NCBI GenBank assembly: GCA_031546815.1
Contig: JAVBJV010000044.1
Span: forward strand, 1 to 32,971
Origin: JAVBJV01 sp031546815
Lineage (GTDB): Bacteria; Pseudomonadota; Alphaproteobacteria; Acetobacterales; Acetobacteraceae
DNA length: 32,971 nucleotides
Reading direction: 5' to 3'
In this document: one piece after another, positions 24,002 through 32,297 of the stretch
How the letters are laid out: each line of letters begins with the position of its first letter
How positions within the stretch are numbered: position 1 is the first letter of the stretch
Notes under the pieces: model-generated
Told to the model about the DNA's origin: nothing
What the model saw: the letters and a program-made list of their open reading frames with translations, nothing else
The model's database searches: none
Position numbers and translations under genes: made by a program

Positions 24002-25687
24002 TCAGTGTCCTGATGCGCCCTCTGCCCCAACGCCGGTCATCGAGCGAACGAATTGCGGCATGAAGGCAAGCCGTTCTCTGCCGGCCTGAAGGCTTGTATC
24101 CAGCACCGACACCAGCCAGCTCACGAAAAAGGCGGCAGGCATCGAGAAGATGGCCGGGTTGCTGTACGGGAACAGCGCGGTGCCTTTGGCATTGCCGAAC
24201 ACTGCTTCCCACACCGGCGGGCTGATGATGATAAGCCCGACCGCCATAACAAGCCCGACAGTCCCCCCGGCGACGGCCCCGCGCGTGGTCAGCCCACGCC
24301 AGAACATCGACAGGAACAGAACCGGGAAGTTGGCCGACGCCGCGATGGCAAATGCCAGCCCGACCATGAAGGCGATGTTCTGGTTCTCGAACAGGATCCC
24401 CAGCAGGATCGCCACCACCCCCAGGCAGATGGTCGTGATCTTCGAGACACGAATTTCATCGCGCTCGTTGGCTTTGCCCTTGCAGATGACCGAGGCATAC
24501 AGATCGTGCGACACGGCAGATGCACCCGAAAGTGTCAGCCCGGCCACCACGGCCAGAATGGTTGCGAACGCCACGGCAGACATGAAGCCGAGGAACAGAT
24601 CCCCGCCCACCGCGTTGGCCAGATGCACCGCCGCCATGTTCGAACCGCCAACCAGCTTGCCCGCTGCATCGCGGAACTCCGGATTGGTGGTCACCAGCAT
24701 GATGGCGCCAAAGCCGATGATGAACGTCAGGATGTAGAAGTAACCGATAAAACCAGTGGCATAGAACACCGACTTGCGGGCTTCCTTGGCGTCCTTCACC
24801 GTGAAGAAGCGCATCAGGATATGCGGCAGCCCCGCCGTCCCGAACATCAGCGCCAGCCCGAGTGATATGGCATCGATCGGGTTCGAGACCAATCCGCCTG
24901 GCTCCATGATCCTCGCATTGGCGCCAATCGAATTCTTGATCTCAATAGCCTGGCTGAACATGGTCTCGAAGCTGAAGCCTGCGTGACGCAGCACCATGAA
25001 CGCCATGAAGGTCGCACCCGACAGCAGCATGATCGCCTTGATGATCTGCACCCAGGTGGTTGCCAGCATGCCGCCGAAGATGACGTACATCACCATCAGC
25101 ACGCCAACCAGAATCACCGCATACAGATAGTCGAGGCCGAACAGAAGCTGGATCAGCTTGCCCGCCCCCACCATCTGCGCAATCAGATACAGCGCCACCA
25201 CGACCAGCGTGCCGGTTGCCGCAAACGTACGCACCGGCATCTGCCCGAGGCGATACGACGCCACGTCGGCGAATGTATACTTACCCAGATTGCGCAGACG
25301 TTCGGCGATCAGGAAGGTGATCACCGGCCAGCCGACCAGCCAGCCGATCGAATAGATCAGCCCGTCGAACCCGCGGTCGAACACCATGGCCGAAATACCC
25401 AGGAAGCTGGCCGCCGACATATAGTCGCCCGCAATCGCCATACCGTTCTGGAAACCGGTGATACCCCCACCCGCCGCATAGAAATCCTTCGCAGACCGGG
25501 TGCGTCGCGCTGCCCAGTATGTCACGGCAAGCGTGAACGCCACGAAGATGAAGAACATGACGATCGCATGCCAGTTGATGCTGCGCTTCTGCACTTCACC
25601 TTCAAGCGCACCTGCGGCAAACGCCGGCACACACGATACAAGCAGCAGCGCAATCGCTGCGAGACGACCGTACAGAGGGCTGTTCAT
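24002..25687 (-). CDS. actP: Cation/acetate symporter ActP (sodium:solute symporter family)
   Basis: This 561-residue inner-membrane transporter takes up acetate or other short carboxylates with a cation. A cleavable signal (to about VPAFAAG) is followed by some 13 transmembrane segments. Family text includes RRTRSAKDFYAAGGGITGFQ, AGDYMSAASFLGISA, SIGWLVGWPVITF, GMLATTWVQIIKAIMLL, GTAGLPHILMRFFTVKDA and LTLSGASAVSHDLYA. Its ATG overlaps the stop of the DUF485 gene by four bases (25684-25687), the usual yjcH-actP arrangement. Together with gltA this feeds the TCA cycle. Other SSS members carry propionate or pyruvate, so acetate is the best but not the only substrate. Confidence 0.95.
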   Translation of the reverse strand: MNSPLYGRLAAIALLLVSCVPAFAAGALEGEVQKRSINWHAIVMFFIFVAFTLAVTYWAARRTRSAKDFYAAGGGITGFQNGMAIAGDYMSAASFLGISAMVFDRGFDGLIYSIGWLVGWPVITFLIAERLRNLGKYTFADVASYRLGQMPVRTFAATGTLVVVALYLIAQMVGAGKLIQLLFGLDYLYAVILVGVLMVMYVIFGGMLATTWVQIIKAIMLLSGATFMAFMVLRHAGFSFETMFSQAIEIKNSIGANARIMEPGGLVSNPIDAISLGLALMFGTAGLPHILMRFFTVKDAKEARKSVFYATGFIGYFYILTFIIGFGAIMLVTTNPEFRDAAGKLVGGSNMAAVHLANAVGGDLFLGFMSAVAFATILAVVAGLTLSGASAVSHDLYASVICKGKANERDEIRVSKITTICLGVVAILLGILFENQNIAFMVGLAFAIAASANFPVLFLSMFWRGLTTRGAVAGGTVGLVMAVGLIIISPPVWEAVFGNAKGTALFPYSNPAIFSMPAAFFVSWLVSVLDTSLQAGRERLAFMPQFVRSMTGVGAEGASGH

Positions 25688-25995
25688 TGGCGCGCCTCCC
25701 GGACGATTTCCTGGGTCAGCGCGTCAAACACCGTATTGGCACGGCGAACATAAATTCCCGTCAGCACAAAGGCGGAGATAATGACCAGCAATCCCAGAGG
25801 AATGCCTATCGTCGTGACAGAGTTTTCGGTCAGTGGAATGCCCAGCGTATGGGGCGTAAACGCGATGATCAGGATGAAGCCAAAATAGATAACCAGCATG
25901 ATGATCGATAACAGCCACGAGAAGCTGGTTTTCTGGCGCACCATCTCGGCAAATTTCGGATTCCGTGTGATGTGCTCCACGGTTGTTTCGTTCAT
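25684..25995 (-). CDS. yjcH: DUF485 small membrane protein YjcH
   Basis: This is a 103-residue inner-membrane protein with two transmembrane helices (about residues 27-48 and 62-84). The DUF485 signature is NPKFAEMVRQKTSFSWLLS followed by VIYFGFILIIAF, with EIVREARQ at the end. It lies upstream of and overlaps actP, and is a conserved companion of ActP-type symporters, possibly needed for their assembly or activity. GGGAGGGAA gives a strong ribosome site before ATG 25995. The upstream 194-base gap holds the glutamate dehydrogenase terminator. Confidence 0.93.
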   Translation of the reverse strand: MNETTVEHITRNPKFAEMVRQKTSFSWLLSIIMLVIYFGFILIIAFTPHTLGIPLTENSVTTIGIPLGLLVIISAFVLTGIYVRRANTVFDALTQEIVREARQ

Positions 25996-26134
25996 TGTAT
26001 ATTCCCTCCCAAGGGTGGGCTTTGCTTTTTAATTTCGCCCATGTGTTGAGCGTAAAGTTCAATTTGCGAAACGGTCAAGCTTCTTCGTCTGATTGCGTTC
26101 ATATTGACATCAGAACAATATATTTTCTGGATAC

Positions 26135-26165
26135 AAAAAAGGGGCCCCCGACTGGGTGCCCCTTT
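26135..26165 (-). terminator. Terminator of the glutamate dehydrogenase gene
   Basis: On the minus strand AAGGGGCACCC pairs with GGGGGCCCCTT (one mismatch), followed by six T. It lies just after the dehydrogenase stop at 26190. The rest of the gap to 25996 shows nothing else clear. Confidence 0.85.
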
Positions 26166-26189
26166 CCGATTTCGGACCTTGTTTTTCGT

Positions 26190-27455
26190 TTAGCTGGCGA
26201 AGAAGTTCTGCGTCCCATGGGCTTCGATCGCCCCGGCCAGTCGGTCCAGCGCATGCACATAAGCCGCCGTGCGCAGCGACATCTTGCCACCGCTTGCACG
26301 GTTCCAGATCGCGGCGCCTTCGGCTTCCATGATGGTCTTCAGGCGCGAGTGCACTTCGTCCGCAGTCCAGTAATAGCCCTGCTTGTTCTGCACCCACTCG
26401 AAGTAAGACACAGTCACGCCGCCGGCATTGGCCAGAATGTCGGGCAAAACGATCACGCCCTTCTTTTCCAGAATGGCATCGGCTTCCGGCGTGATCGGGC
26501 CGTTGGCCAGTTCCAGCACAATGCGTGCCTTCACCGTGCTTGCGTTGCCCTTGTGGATCAGGTCTTCCATCGCTGCCGGCACCAGCAGGTCGCACGCAAC
26601 ACCCACCAGATCGTCGGCCGGAATCACCGACACGCCATCCTGACCGGCCATCGCCGTCACCGGTTCGCCGGCCGTTTTCATGGCGATCAAGCGCGGAATA
26701 TCCAGCCCCGCCTGGCAATGGATCGCACCGCGCGAATCGGATACCGCGACAACCTTGTAGCCGTCGTTATGCATGAACTGCGCGATATACTGGCCGGCAT
26801 TGCCGAAGCCCTGCACCGCCACGCTCTTGTCCTTGCCAAGGCCGAGTTCTTTTTCCAGATGACGCAGCAGGTAGTACCCGCCCCGCGCCGTTGCATCCGC
26901 ACGCCCCAACGAACCACCCAGCGAGATCGGCTTGCCGGTGATCACCGCCGGAGAGCTGACACCCACGATCGACGAATATTCATCGGCCATCCAGCCCATG
27001 ATCATCGAGTTGGTGTACACGTCCGGCGCGGGAATATCGCGGTCCGGGCCGATGATGCGCGCGAACGCCTGCACATAGGCACGCGACAGGCGTTCGAGTT
27101 CCGACTTCGACAGCGCATGCGGATCAACCTGCACCGCGCCCTTGCCGCCGCCGTACGGCAGGTTCATCACCGCGCACTTGAACGTCATCCAGAAGGCGAG
27201 TGTTTCGACTTCTTCCGCGCTCACGCTGGGGTGATAGCGAATGCCACCCTTCGTCGGGCCACGCGTGTCGTCGTAACGGCAGCGCCACGCCATGAAGGAT
27301 TTGCGAGACCCGTCATCCATACGGATCATCAAGCGAACCTTCATCGTCTCGCGCGGGTATTTCAGCTTTTCCAGCACGTCACCGTCGAGGTTCAGATGTC
27401 GAGCGGCATCTTCCAGGTGCACAAGCGCCTGATCTAGCATGGAGAGTTCTGTCAT
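26190..27455 (-). CDS. Glu/Leu/Phe/Val dehydrogenase (glutamate dehydrogenase)
   Basis: This 421-residue cytoplasmic enzyme interconverts glutamate with 2-oxoglutarate and ammonia. The catalytic lysine is in NLPYGGGKGAVQ (Lys105), with substrate lysines at 69 and 93 (GPTKGGIRYH, FKCAVM). The catalytic aspartate is in DIPAPDVYTN (Asp145). The cofactor loop is QGFGNAGQY (216-221). KPISLGGSLGRADATARGG is typical of the 420-residue hexameric class, usually NAD-linked; the cofactor cannot be fixed from sequence. ATG 27455 is preferred because GGGA lies seven bases upstream; ATG 27467 would add four residues and lacks a ribosome site. It has its own terminator and appears monocistronic. It would link amino-acid nitrogen to the TCA cycle. 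Confidence 0.93.
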   Translation of the reverse strand: MTELSMLDQALVHLEDAARHLNLDGDVLEKLKYPRETMKVRLMIRMDDGSRKSFMAWRCRYDDTRGPTKGGIRYHPSVSAEEVETLAFWMTFKCAVMNLPYGGGKGAVQVDPHALSKSELERLSRAYVQAFARIIGPDRDIPAPDVYTNSMIMGWMADEYSSIVGVSSPAVITGKPISLGGSLGRADATARGGYYLLRHLEKELGLGKDKSVAVQGFGNAGQYIAQFMHNDGYKVVAVSDSRGAIHCQAGLDIPRLIAMKTAGEPVTAMAGQDGVSVIPADDLVGVACDLLVPAAMEDLIHKGNASTVKARIVLELANGPITPEADAILEKKGVIVLPDILANAGGVTVSYFEWVQNKQGYYWTADEVHSRLKTIMEAEGAAIWNRASGGKMSLRTAAYVHALDRLAGAIEAHGTQNFFAS

Positions 27456-27549
27456 AGTCGTTCCCATACGGAAATAAAATTAACGTCAGGAGCCATTTTA
27501 ATGATATTGCGCTGCAACACTATCCCGTTTTTAGTTCTTACCGCATTTT

Positions 27550-29316
27550 TCATGCGCCTCGGCTGTCATAACGATAACGATCGAACTCTTCGGTGTACCG
27601 GCGTAACGCATGTGCCTCGCTCAGCAGCCCGATGACGGCGCGGGACTGCCTGTCCGAAACAACGGCGAGCACGTCCCCCTCGGCCTTGTCGAACACAGTC
27701 ATTGCCTGCTGCACGGGCATATGCGGCAGCAGCACGCTGTGCCGGTGCCGCAGCAGATCGTCCAACTCGGCTTCCCGCCGCAGCGCCGCATGTGCTTCGG
27801 GCACGTGCACGATGCCGATGTAACGCCCGGCATGGTCGGTCACGATCACGCTCGATACCGCGCCCAGCGGGAAGCTCTGGCAGAACGCGGGCAGCGTTGC
27901 GCCTTCGGCCACCATAGTGTGGATGTTTCGCTGCATCAGCCGCTCGACGGTCAGGCTGCGCAGCCAGCCGATGTCCTCGGCACTGCGGATCCCCTCGCCG
28001 CGCAGATGAAAGCGCCAGGTGGCGAACGAGAACCCGAACGCCTGTCGCACCACCTGCGTGCTGAGGATCGCCGCCGCCAGCACCGCCACACTGATGGAGA
28101 GATTGCCGGTGCCTTCCAGCACCAGAAACGTCATCGTGAACGGCCCGCCGACGATCGCCACGGCCATCGCCGCCATACCCACCCAGGCCGATACATCGGT
28201 CGAGACCCAGACCGCGGGCACCAGCATCAGCATCACCGCCGCGAACAGCTTACCCAGCAGCGCGCCCAGAAACAGCGATGCAAAGAACAGCCCACCCCGA
28301 AACCCCGCCCCCAGGGAGACCGAGCACGCCAGCGCCTTCATCACGAAAATCAGCGCCAGGGCGTGCGGCAGATACACATGTTCCAGCACGTCCTCCAGCG
28401 CCCCATGCCCGGCCGACAACACGTGCGAGTCCATCAACGCCAGCGCGCCCAGCAGCACACCGCCAATCATCGGCTGCAACAGCGCGGGAATATTGGTGCG
28501 ACGGAACAGCGCCTCGACCAGCGTTGCGCCGCGCATCACGGCAATGCCCGCATAGGCGCACAGCACCCCCAGCAGCAGCAGCGGCATGATGTCGGCCAGA
28601 TTGAGCGTCAGTCCCGCGCTTCCCTGAAACTCCGGCGAGATCCCGGTCAGCATACGCAACACCATCCGTCCGCCCAACGCCCCCAGCACCACGGGCACCA
28701 GTGTGGGAATGGTATAACTTCCAAGCACAATCTCGAACGCATAGAACGCACCGGCCAGTGGTGCATTGAACGCCGCTGTAATGCCGCCCGCCACGCCGCT
28801 TGCTACCAGTACGCGCATATCGCCGCGCCGTGCCCGAAACGCCTGTGCGATGCGCGAGCCAAGCGCCCCGCCGATCTGCGTGTAACTCGCCTCCAGCCCG
28901 ACCGAGGCGCCAAAGCCGCTCGAGAACAGGTTCTGCACCAGCAGCAGCAGACTGCCGCCCAGCGACATGCGTCCGCCGTGCAAGGCATTCGCCTCGATCA
29001 CATCGACGATCGGCTGGCGATACCAGCGCACCATTGCCCAGATCAGCACGCCCAGACACAACCCGCCGCACGCCGGGATCAGCAGCACCAGAAGCGGATC
29101 AAGCCCGCCCGATCCCGACAGGCGCTGACCGGCAGGCAATCGGAACAGCACCTCGTGCAGATGCTGCGACACGGTGGAGATTCCCACCGCTGCCAGTCCG
29201 CCCGCCATACCGGTGAGCCACGCCAGCAACCCCAGCCAGACACCGTCCGCGCGCACCAGCGCACGCAGTTTGCGTGATATTGCGTGAAGCCGGACGCGGG
29301 ACCACCGGACATGCAT
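27550..29316 (-). CDS. ClC-family chloride channel/antiporter with C-terminal CBS pair
   Basis: This is a 588-residue inner-membrane protein with about 10 hydrophobic helices up to roughly residue 430, then two CBS domains (VERLMQRNIHTMVAEGATLP and QQAMTVFDKAEGDVLAVVSD) in the cytoplasm. ClC motifs are altered but recognisable: the anion-filter loop is SSGFGASVGLEASYTQIGG where most have GREGP, keeping the gating glutamate (VGLEA). GAGFRGGLFFASLFLGALLG replaces GxFxP. NAPLAGAFYAFEIV is canonical. Such variants move chloride or other anions, with or without proton exchange. The CBS pair may sense adenine nucleotides. ATG 29316 has a weak ribosome site, so the true start may be slightly inside. 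No partner gene is visible. Confidence 0.9.
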   Translation of the reverse strand: MHVRWSRVRLHAISRKLRALVRADGVWLGLLAWLTGMAGGLAAVGISTVSQHLHEVLFRLPAGQRLSGSGGLDPLLVLLIPACGGLCLGVLIWAMVRWYRQPIVDVIEANALHGGRMSLGGSLLLLVQNLFSSGFGASVGLEASYTQIGGALGSRIAQAFRARRGDMRVLVASGVAGGITAAFNAPLAGAFYAFEIVLGSYTIPTLVPVVLGALGGRMVLRMLTGISPEFQGSAGLTLNLADIMPLLLLGVLCAYAGIAVMRGATLVEALFRRTNIPALLQPMIGGVLLGALALMDSHVLSAGHGALEDVLEHVYLPHALALIFVMKALACSVSLGAGFRGGLFFASLFLGALLGKLFAAVMLMLVPAVWVSTDVSAWVGMAAMAVAIVGGPFTMTFLVLEGTGNLSISVAVLAAAILSTQVVRQAFGFSFATWRFHLRGEGIRSAEDIGWLRSLTVERLMQRNIHTMVAEGATLPAFCQSFPLGAVSSVIVTDHAGRYIGIVHVPEAHAALRREAELDDLLRHRHSVLLPHMPVQQAMTVFDKAEGDVLAVVSDRQSRAVIGLLSEAHALRRYTEEFDRYRYDSRGA

Positions 29317-29365
29317 TCTGGCAGCAAACCATCTTCAGGCCATGTGTGGCAATGAAACTTGGGCT

Positions 29366-30352
29366 CTAAATGCCGCGCTCCGCGCGCGTTGCCGCCAGGT
29401 CGTCGTTGATGAAGGCGCGGATCATCTCATCCATAGGTTCATGCGAGGCGAACCCCAATGCACGCGCCCGTGTCTGTTCGAACCGTGCGGGCCACAGGCC
29501 GATAATCGCCTCGATCGCGGGGTCGCGCACGTGTTGCACAAAGCTCGACCCGCCGGTCATCACATCGTCCAGCGCGGCTAGCATCTCGCCCATTGTCGCG
29601 GTGATGCCGGGGGGATTGATGGCACGATCCACACCCATGGCGCGCGTATCCATTGCTGCTGCATGCAACAGCCACTCCACCGCGCGCCGTGGCGAGGCAA
29701 TCCACACGGCAAAATCATCAGCCACCGGCAGTTCGGTTTTCAGCCCCAGCAATGGCTCGCGCAGGATCGAGGACACAAACGACGATGCCGCCTTGTTCGG
29801 GCGGCCCGGGCGCACGGTGATTGTCGGCAGGCGCAAATTCACCACATCCAGAAAGCCGCGTCGCGATGCATCCTGCAACAGCAGCTCTGCCGCCGCTTTT
29901 TCCGCGCCATAGGAATTGGTCGGCACCTGACGCGTATCGTCGCCCAGTTGCGCGAACTGCCCGCCGCTGAAGGTCGCCACGCTGCTGGTGAACACCACGC
30001 GCGGCGGTGCATCGCCCGCCCGCACCAGCGTGCGGCACGCCTGAATGACCGACAATGCGCCCTGCAAATTCACGCGCAGGCCAAGGTCGTAATCCTCCTC
30101 GGCCGCAGCGCTGACCACTGCGGCCAGATGAAACACCACCGATGTGCCGCGCGGGATCGCATCATCCGGCAACGCCGTGATATCTCCAGCCAGACAGCGC
30201 ACCGGGAACGGCGCTGCCAGCATCGGCGGGGCCGTGATGTCGAACAGGGTGAGTTCAGCGATGCGACGCCCATCCAGCGTGCCCTCGGCCGCCAGTGTCG
30301 CTGCAATCTTGCGGCCCAGAAACCCGCCGCCGCCCAGAATGGTGATTTTCAT
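29366..30352 (-). CDS. denD: D-erythronate dehydrogenase-like NAD-dependent epimerase family protein
   Basis: This 328-residue soluble SDR-extended enzyme resembles DenD, which oxidises D-erythronate at C2 to 2-oxo-D-erythronate. The cofactor motif is GGGGFLGRK near the N-terminus. VVFHLAAVVSAAAEEDYDLG and VFTSSVATFSG precede the catalytic YxxxK in NSYGAEKAAAE. RLPTITVRPGRPNKAASSFVS and LPVADDFAVWIASPRRAV are DenD-like. ATG 30352 is chosen since AAAGGGGATG lies eight or so bases upstream. The usual partners of the four-carbon-acid pathway (OtnK/DenK kinase, OtnC, OtnI) are absent from the window, so substrate assignment is tentative; other nucleoside-sugar epimerase-like functions are possible. 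Confidence 0.82.
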   Translation of the reverse strand: MKITILGGGGFLGRKIAATLAAEGTLDGRRIAELTLFDITAPPMLAAPFPVRCLAGDITALPDDAIPRGTSVVFHLAAVVSAAAEEDYDLGLRVNLQGALSVIQACRTLVRAGDAPPRVVFTSSVATFSGGQFAQLGDDTRQVPTNSYGAEKAAAELLLQDASRRGFLDVVNLRLPTITVRPGRPNKAASSFVSSILREPLLGLKTELPVADDFAVWIASPRRAVEWLLHAAAMDTRAMGVDRAINPPGITATMGEMLAALDDVMTGGSSFVQHVRDPAIEAIIGLWPARFEQTRARALGFASHEPMDEMIRAFINDDLAATRAERGI

Positions 30353-30406
30353 GTCGCATCCCCTTTCCCGCATGTTCGTGCGGAAAAGGGGGCACGACAA
30401 GCCCGA

Positions 30407-32179
30407 TCAGTTCTTGCGCGCCGGTGTCGCCGGTGTGGCAAGCTGGGTCGCCACCAGCTCGGCGAATTTACCGCCCAGCGCGACCAGTTCGTCGAACGTA
30501 CCGCGCTCGACAATATGGCCCGCATCGAACACCAGGATTTCATCCGCATCGCGCACGGTCGACAGACGATGCGCGATGATGAACGTGGTGCGTCCCTGCA
30601 TCAGGTTCTTCAGCGCGATCTGCACCTTGGCCTCGGTCGCGGTATCCAGCGCGCTGGTCGCCTCGTCGAGGATCAGGATCGGCGGGTTCTTCACCAGCGC
30701 GCGCGCAATCGCCAGACGCTGGCGCTGCCCGCCCGACAGTGTGGAGCCGCGTTCACCCACCAGCGTATCGTACCCGCGCGGCTGGCGCATAATGAAGTCG
30801 TGCGCCTCGGCCAGTCTGCACGCCTGTTCGATATCGTCCGCCGTGGCATCCGCGCGCCCGACGGCCAGATTGTCGCCGATCGAGCGGTTGAACAGCAGAC
30901 TCTCCTGAAACACTACGCCGATATTACGGCGCAGGCTTTCCAGCGTCACCTCCGTGATGTTCTGCCCGTCGATACTGATCATCCCCGTCACCGGGTCCCA
31001 CAGGCGCTGCAACAGCGACATCGCGGTCGACTTGCCCGCCCCGGTCTGCCCGACCAGCGCGACCGACATACCCGGTTTCGCCTGGAACGACACATCAGTC
31101 AGGATGTTCGCCGCTTTCGGGTACGAGAAGCAGATATTGTCGAACACCACCTCGCCCTGCGCACGGCCCAGATCGCGCGCATCGGCGATTTCCGGCACCG
31201 AGCTTTTGGCATCAAGGATCTCGAAATACTGCTCCAGACTGGGCAGCTGGAAGAACAGGCGCGAGGCAAACCCTGTCGCCGCTTCCAGCTTACCGATCAG
31301 CAGATTGGCAAACCCCATGAACGAGACGATTTCACCGACGCTCGCCTTGCCCTGAATGTGCAGCCACGTCCCCACGATGAAGATTGCGATCACCCCGATG
31401 GTGGACGCCGCGCGTGTCAGCACCGAGACCACCGCCCACCAGTTCAGCACCGGGAACTGGTGGTCAAGCACATGCTTCACGATATCGCCGAACAGGCGCG
31501 CTTCCGCGTTCAGGCGCGTGAAGGCCTGCACCACCATGACGTTGGCCAGCGCGTCCTGTGCTGTTCCGGCCAGGTTGGAGTGATATTCCTCGACCGCGTG
31601 CTGCGCGGCCTCGGTCTTGCGGATGACGAAGATCGTCGCGACGCTGAACACCACCACCAGCACGATCAGCGTCAGCCCCAGCCGCCAGTTCATCAGCATG
31701 GTCATCGGCAGCAGAACCAATGCAGTGACAAACGTCGCCAGATGTTCGCGAAAAAACGACAGCCACAGCCCGAACAGATTGTCGGCCCCGGTCAGCATCA
31801 CCTTCAGCAGACGGCCCGACTGTACGTCGCCATGGAAGGACAGCGGCATCGACAGTACATGCTGAAAATAGCGGCTCATCGCGGCGAGGCGGTTGCGATG
31901 CGCCATCCGGTCCGACTGCAACGCAACGGCGATATTCGCGCCAATCCCGCCCAGCCCCACTGCTGCCCACACGCCAAGCAGGCCGCCCGCTTCCGCCCAG
32001 ACTTGCGCGGCCTGCATCCGGTTCGATCGTGCCAGCAGATCGACCACGCGCCCGAACAGGATGGGTTCTATGAAATACAGCCCCGCCAGCAGCACGTTGG
32101 CGATGGCCAGCATGAAGGCAACGCCTTTTTCGGCGGCCAGCAATCCCAGAACACGCCTGTAAATCCGAAGAAAACGCAT
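30407..32179 (-). CDS. ndvA: NdvA/ChvA-like glucan exporter ABC transporter (permease-ATPase fusion)
   Basis: This is a 590-residue half-transporter that works as a homodimer in the inner membrane. Residues 1 to about 320 form the exporter membrane domain with six helices. The ATPase domain has Walker A GQTGAGKST near residue 375, signature LSGGQRQRLAIARAL near 480, Walker B PPILILDEATSALD and switch HRLSTVRDAD. The N-terminus MRFLRIYRRVLGLLAAEK, the GDVQSGRLLKVMLTGADNLF segment and the length are as in the NdvA/ChvA cyclic beta-1,2-glucan exporters. No glucan synthase (NdvB) is in the window, so the exported molecule may be another glycan or lipid. ATG 32179 has AGAGAG upstream. It is divergent from the following receptor gene by 118 bases. 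Confidence 0.87.
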   Translation of the reverse strand: MRFLRIYRRVLGLLAAEKGVAFMLAIANVLLAGLYFIEPILFGRVVDLLARSNRMQAAQVWAEAGGLLGVWAAVGLGGIGANIAVALQSDRMAHRNRLAAMSRYFQHVLSMPLSFHGDVQSGRLLKVMLTGADNLFGLWLSFFREHLATFVTALVLLPMTMLMNWRLGLTLIVLVVVFSVATIFVIRKTEAAQHAVEEYHSNLAGTAQDALANVMVVQAFTRLNAEARLFGDIVKHVLDHQFPVLNWWAVVSVLTRAASTIGVIAIFIVGTWLHIQGKASVGEIVSFMGFANLLIGKLEAATGFASRLFFQLPSLEQYFEILDAKSSVPEIADARDLGRAQGEVVFDNICFSYPKAANILTDVSFQAKPGMSVALVGQTGAGKSTAMSLLQRLWDPVTGMISIDGQNITEVTLESLRRNIGVVFQESLLFNRSIGDNLAVGRADATADDIEQACRLAEAHDFIMRQPRGYDTLVGERGSTLSGGQRQRLAIARALVKNPPILILDEATSALDTATEAKVQIALKNLMQGRTTFIIAHRLSTVRDADEILVFDAGHIVERGTFDELVALGGKFAELVATQLATPATPARKN

Positions 32180-32283
32180 CAAAACTCTCTTTGTTGCACT
32201 TGCACACCTAAATCCCGTGTGGCGCGATTCTACCCCTGCACATAGCAGCGAAACCCGGTCAGGATAATGGCAACAACAAAAAA

Positions 32284-32290
32284 CGGAGGA
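32284..32290 (+). promoter_or_regulatory. Ribosome binding site of the Bug-type receptor
   Basis: CGGAGGA lies seven bases before ATG 32298, fixing that start for a gene whose end is beyond the window. Confidence 0.75.
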
Positions 32291-32297
32291 CACGCCC

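Noticed and set aside
27610..29277. Long plus-strand open frame opposite the ClC gene
   Set aside because: Same antisense artefact: low-complexity His/Arg/Gln composition with no domains.
29663..32245. Very long plus-strand open frame opposite denD and the ndvA-like gene
   Set aside because: His/Arg/Gln-rich translation is typical of antisense reading in GC-rich DNA; the opposite strand holds clear enzyme motifs.
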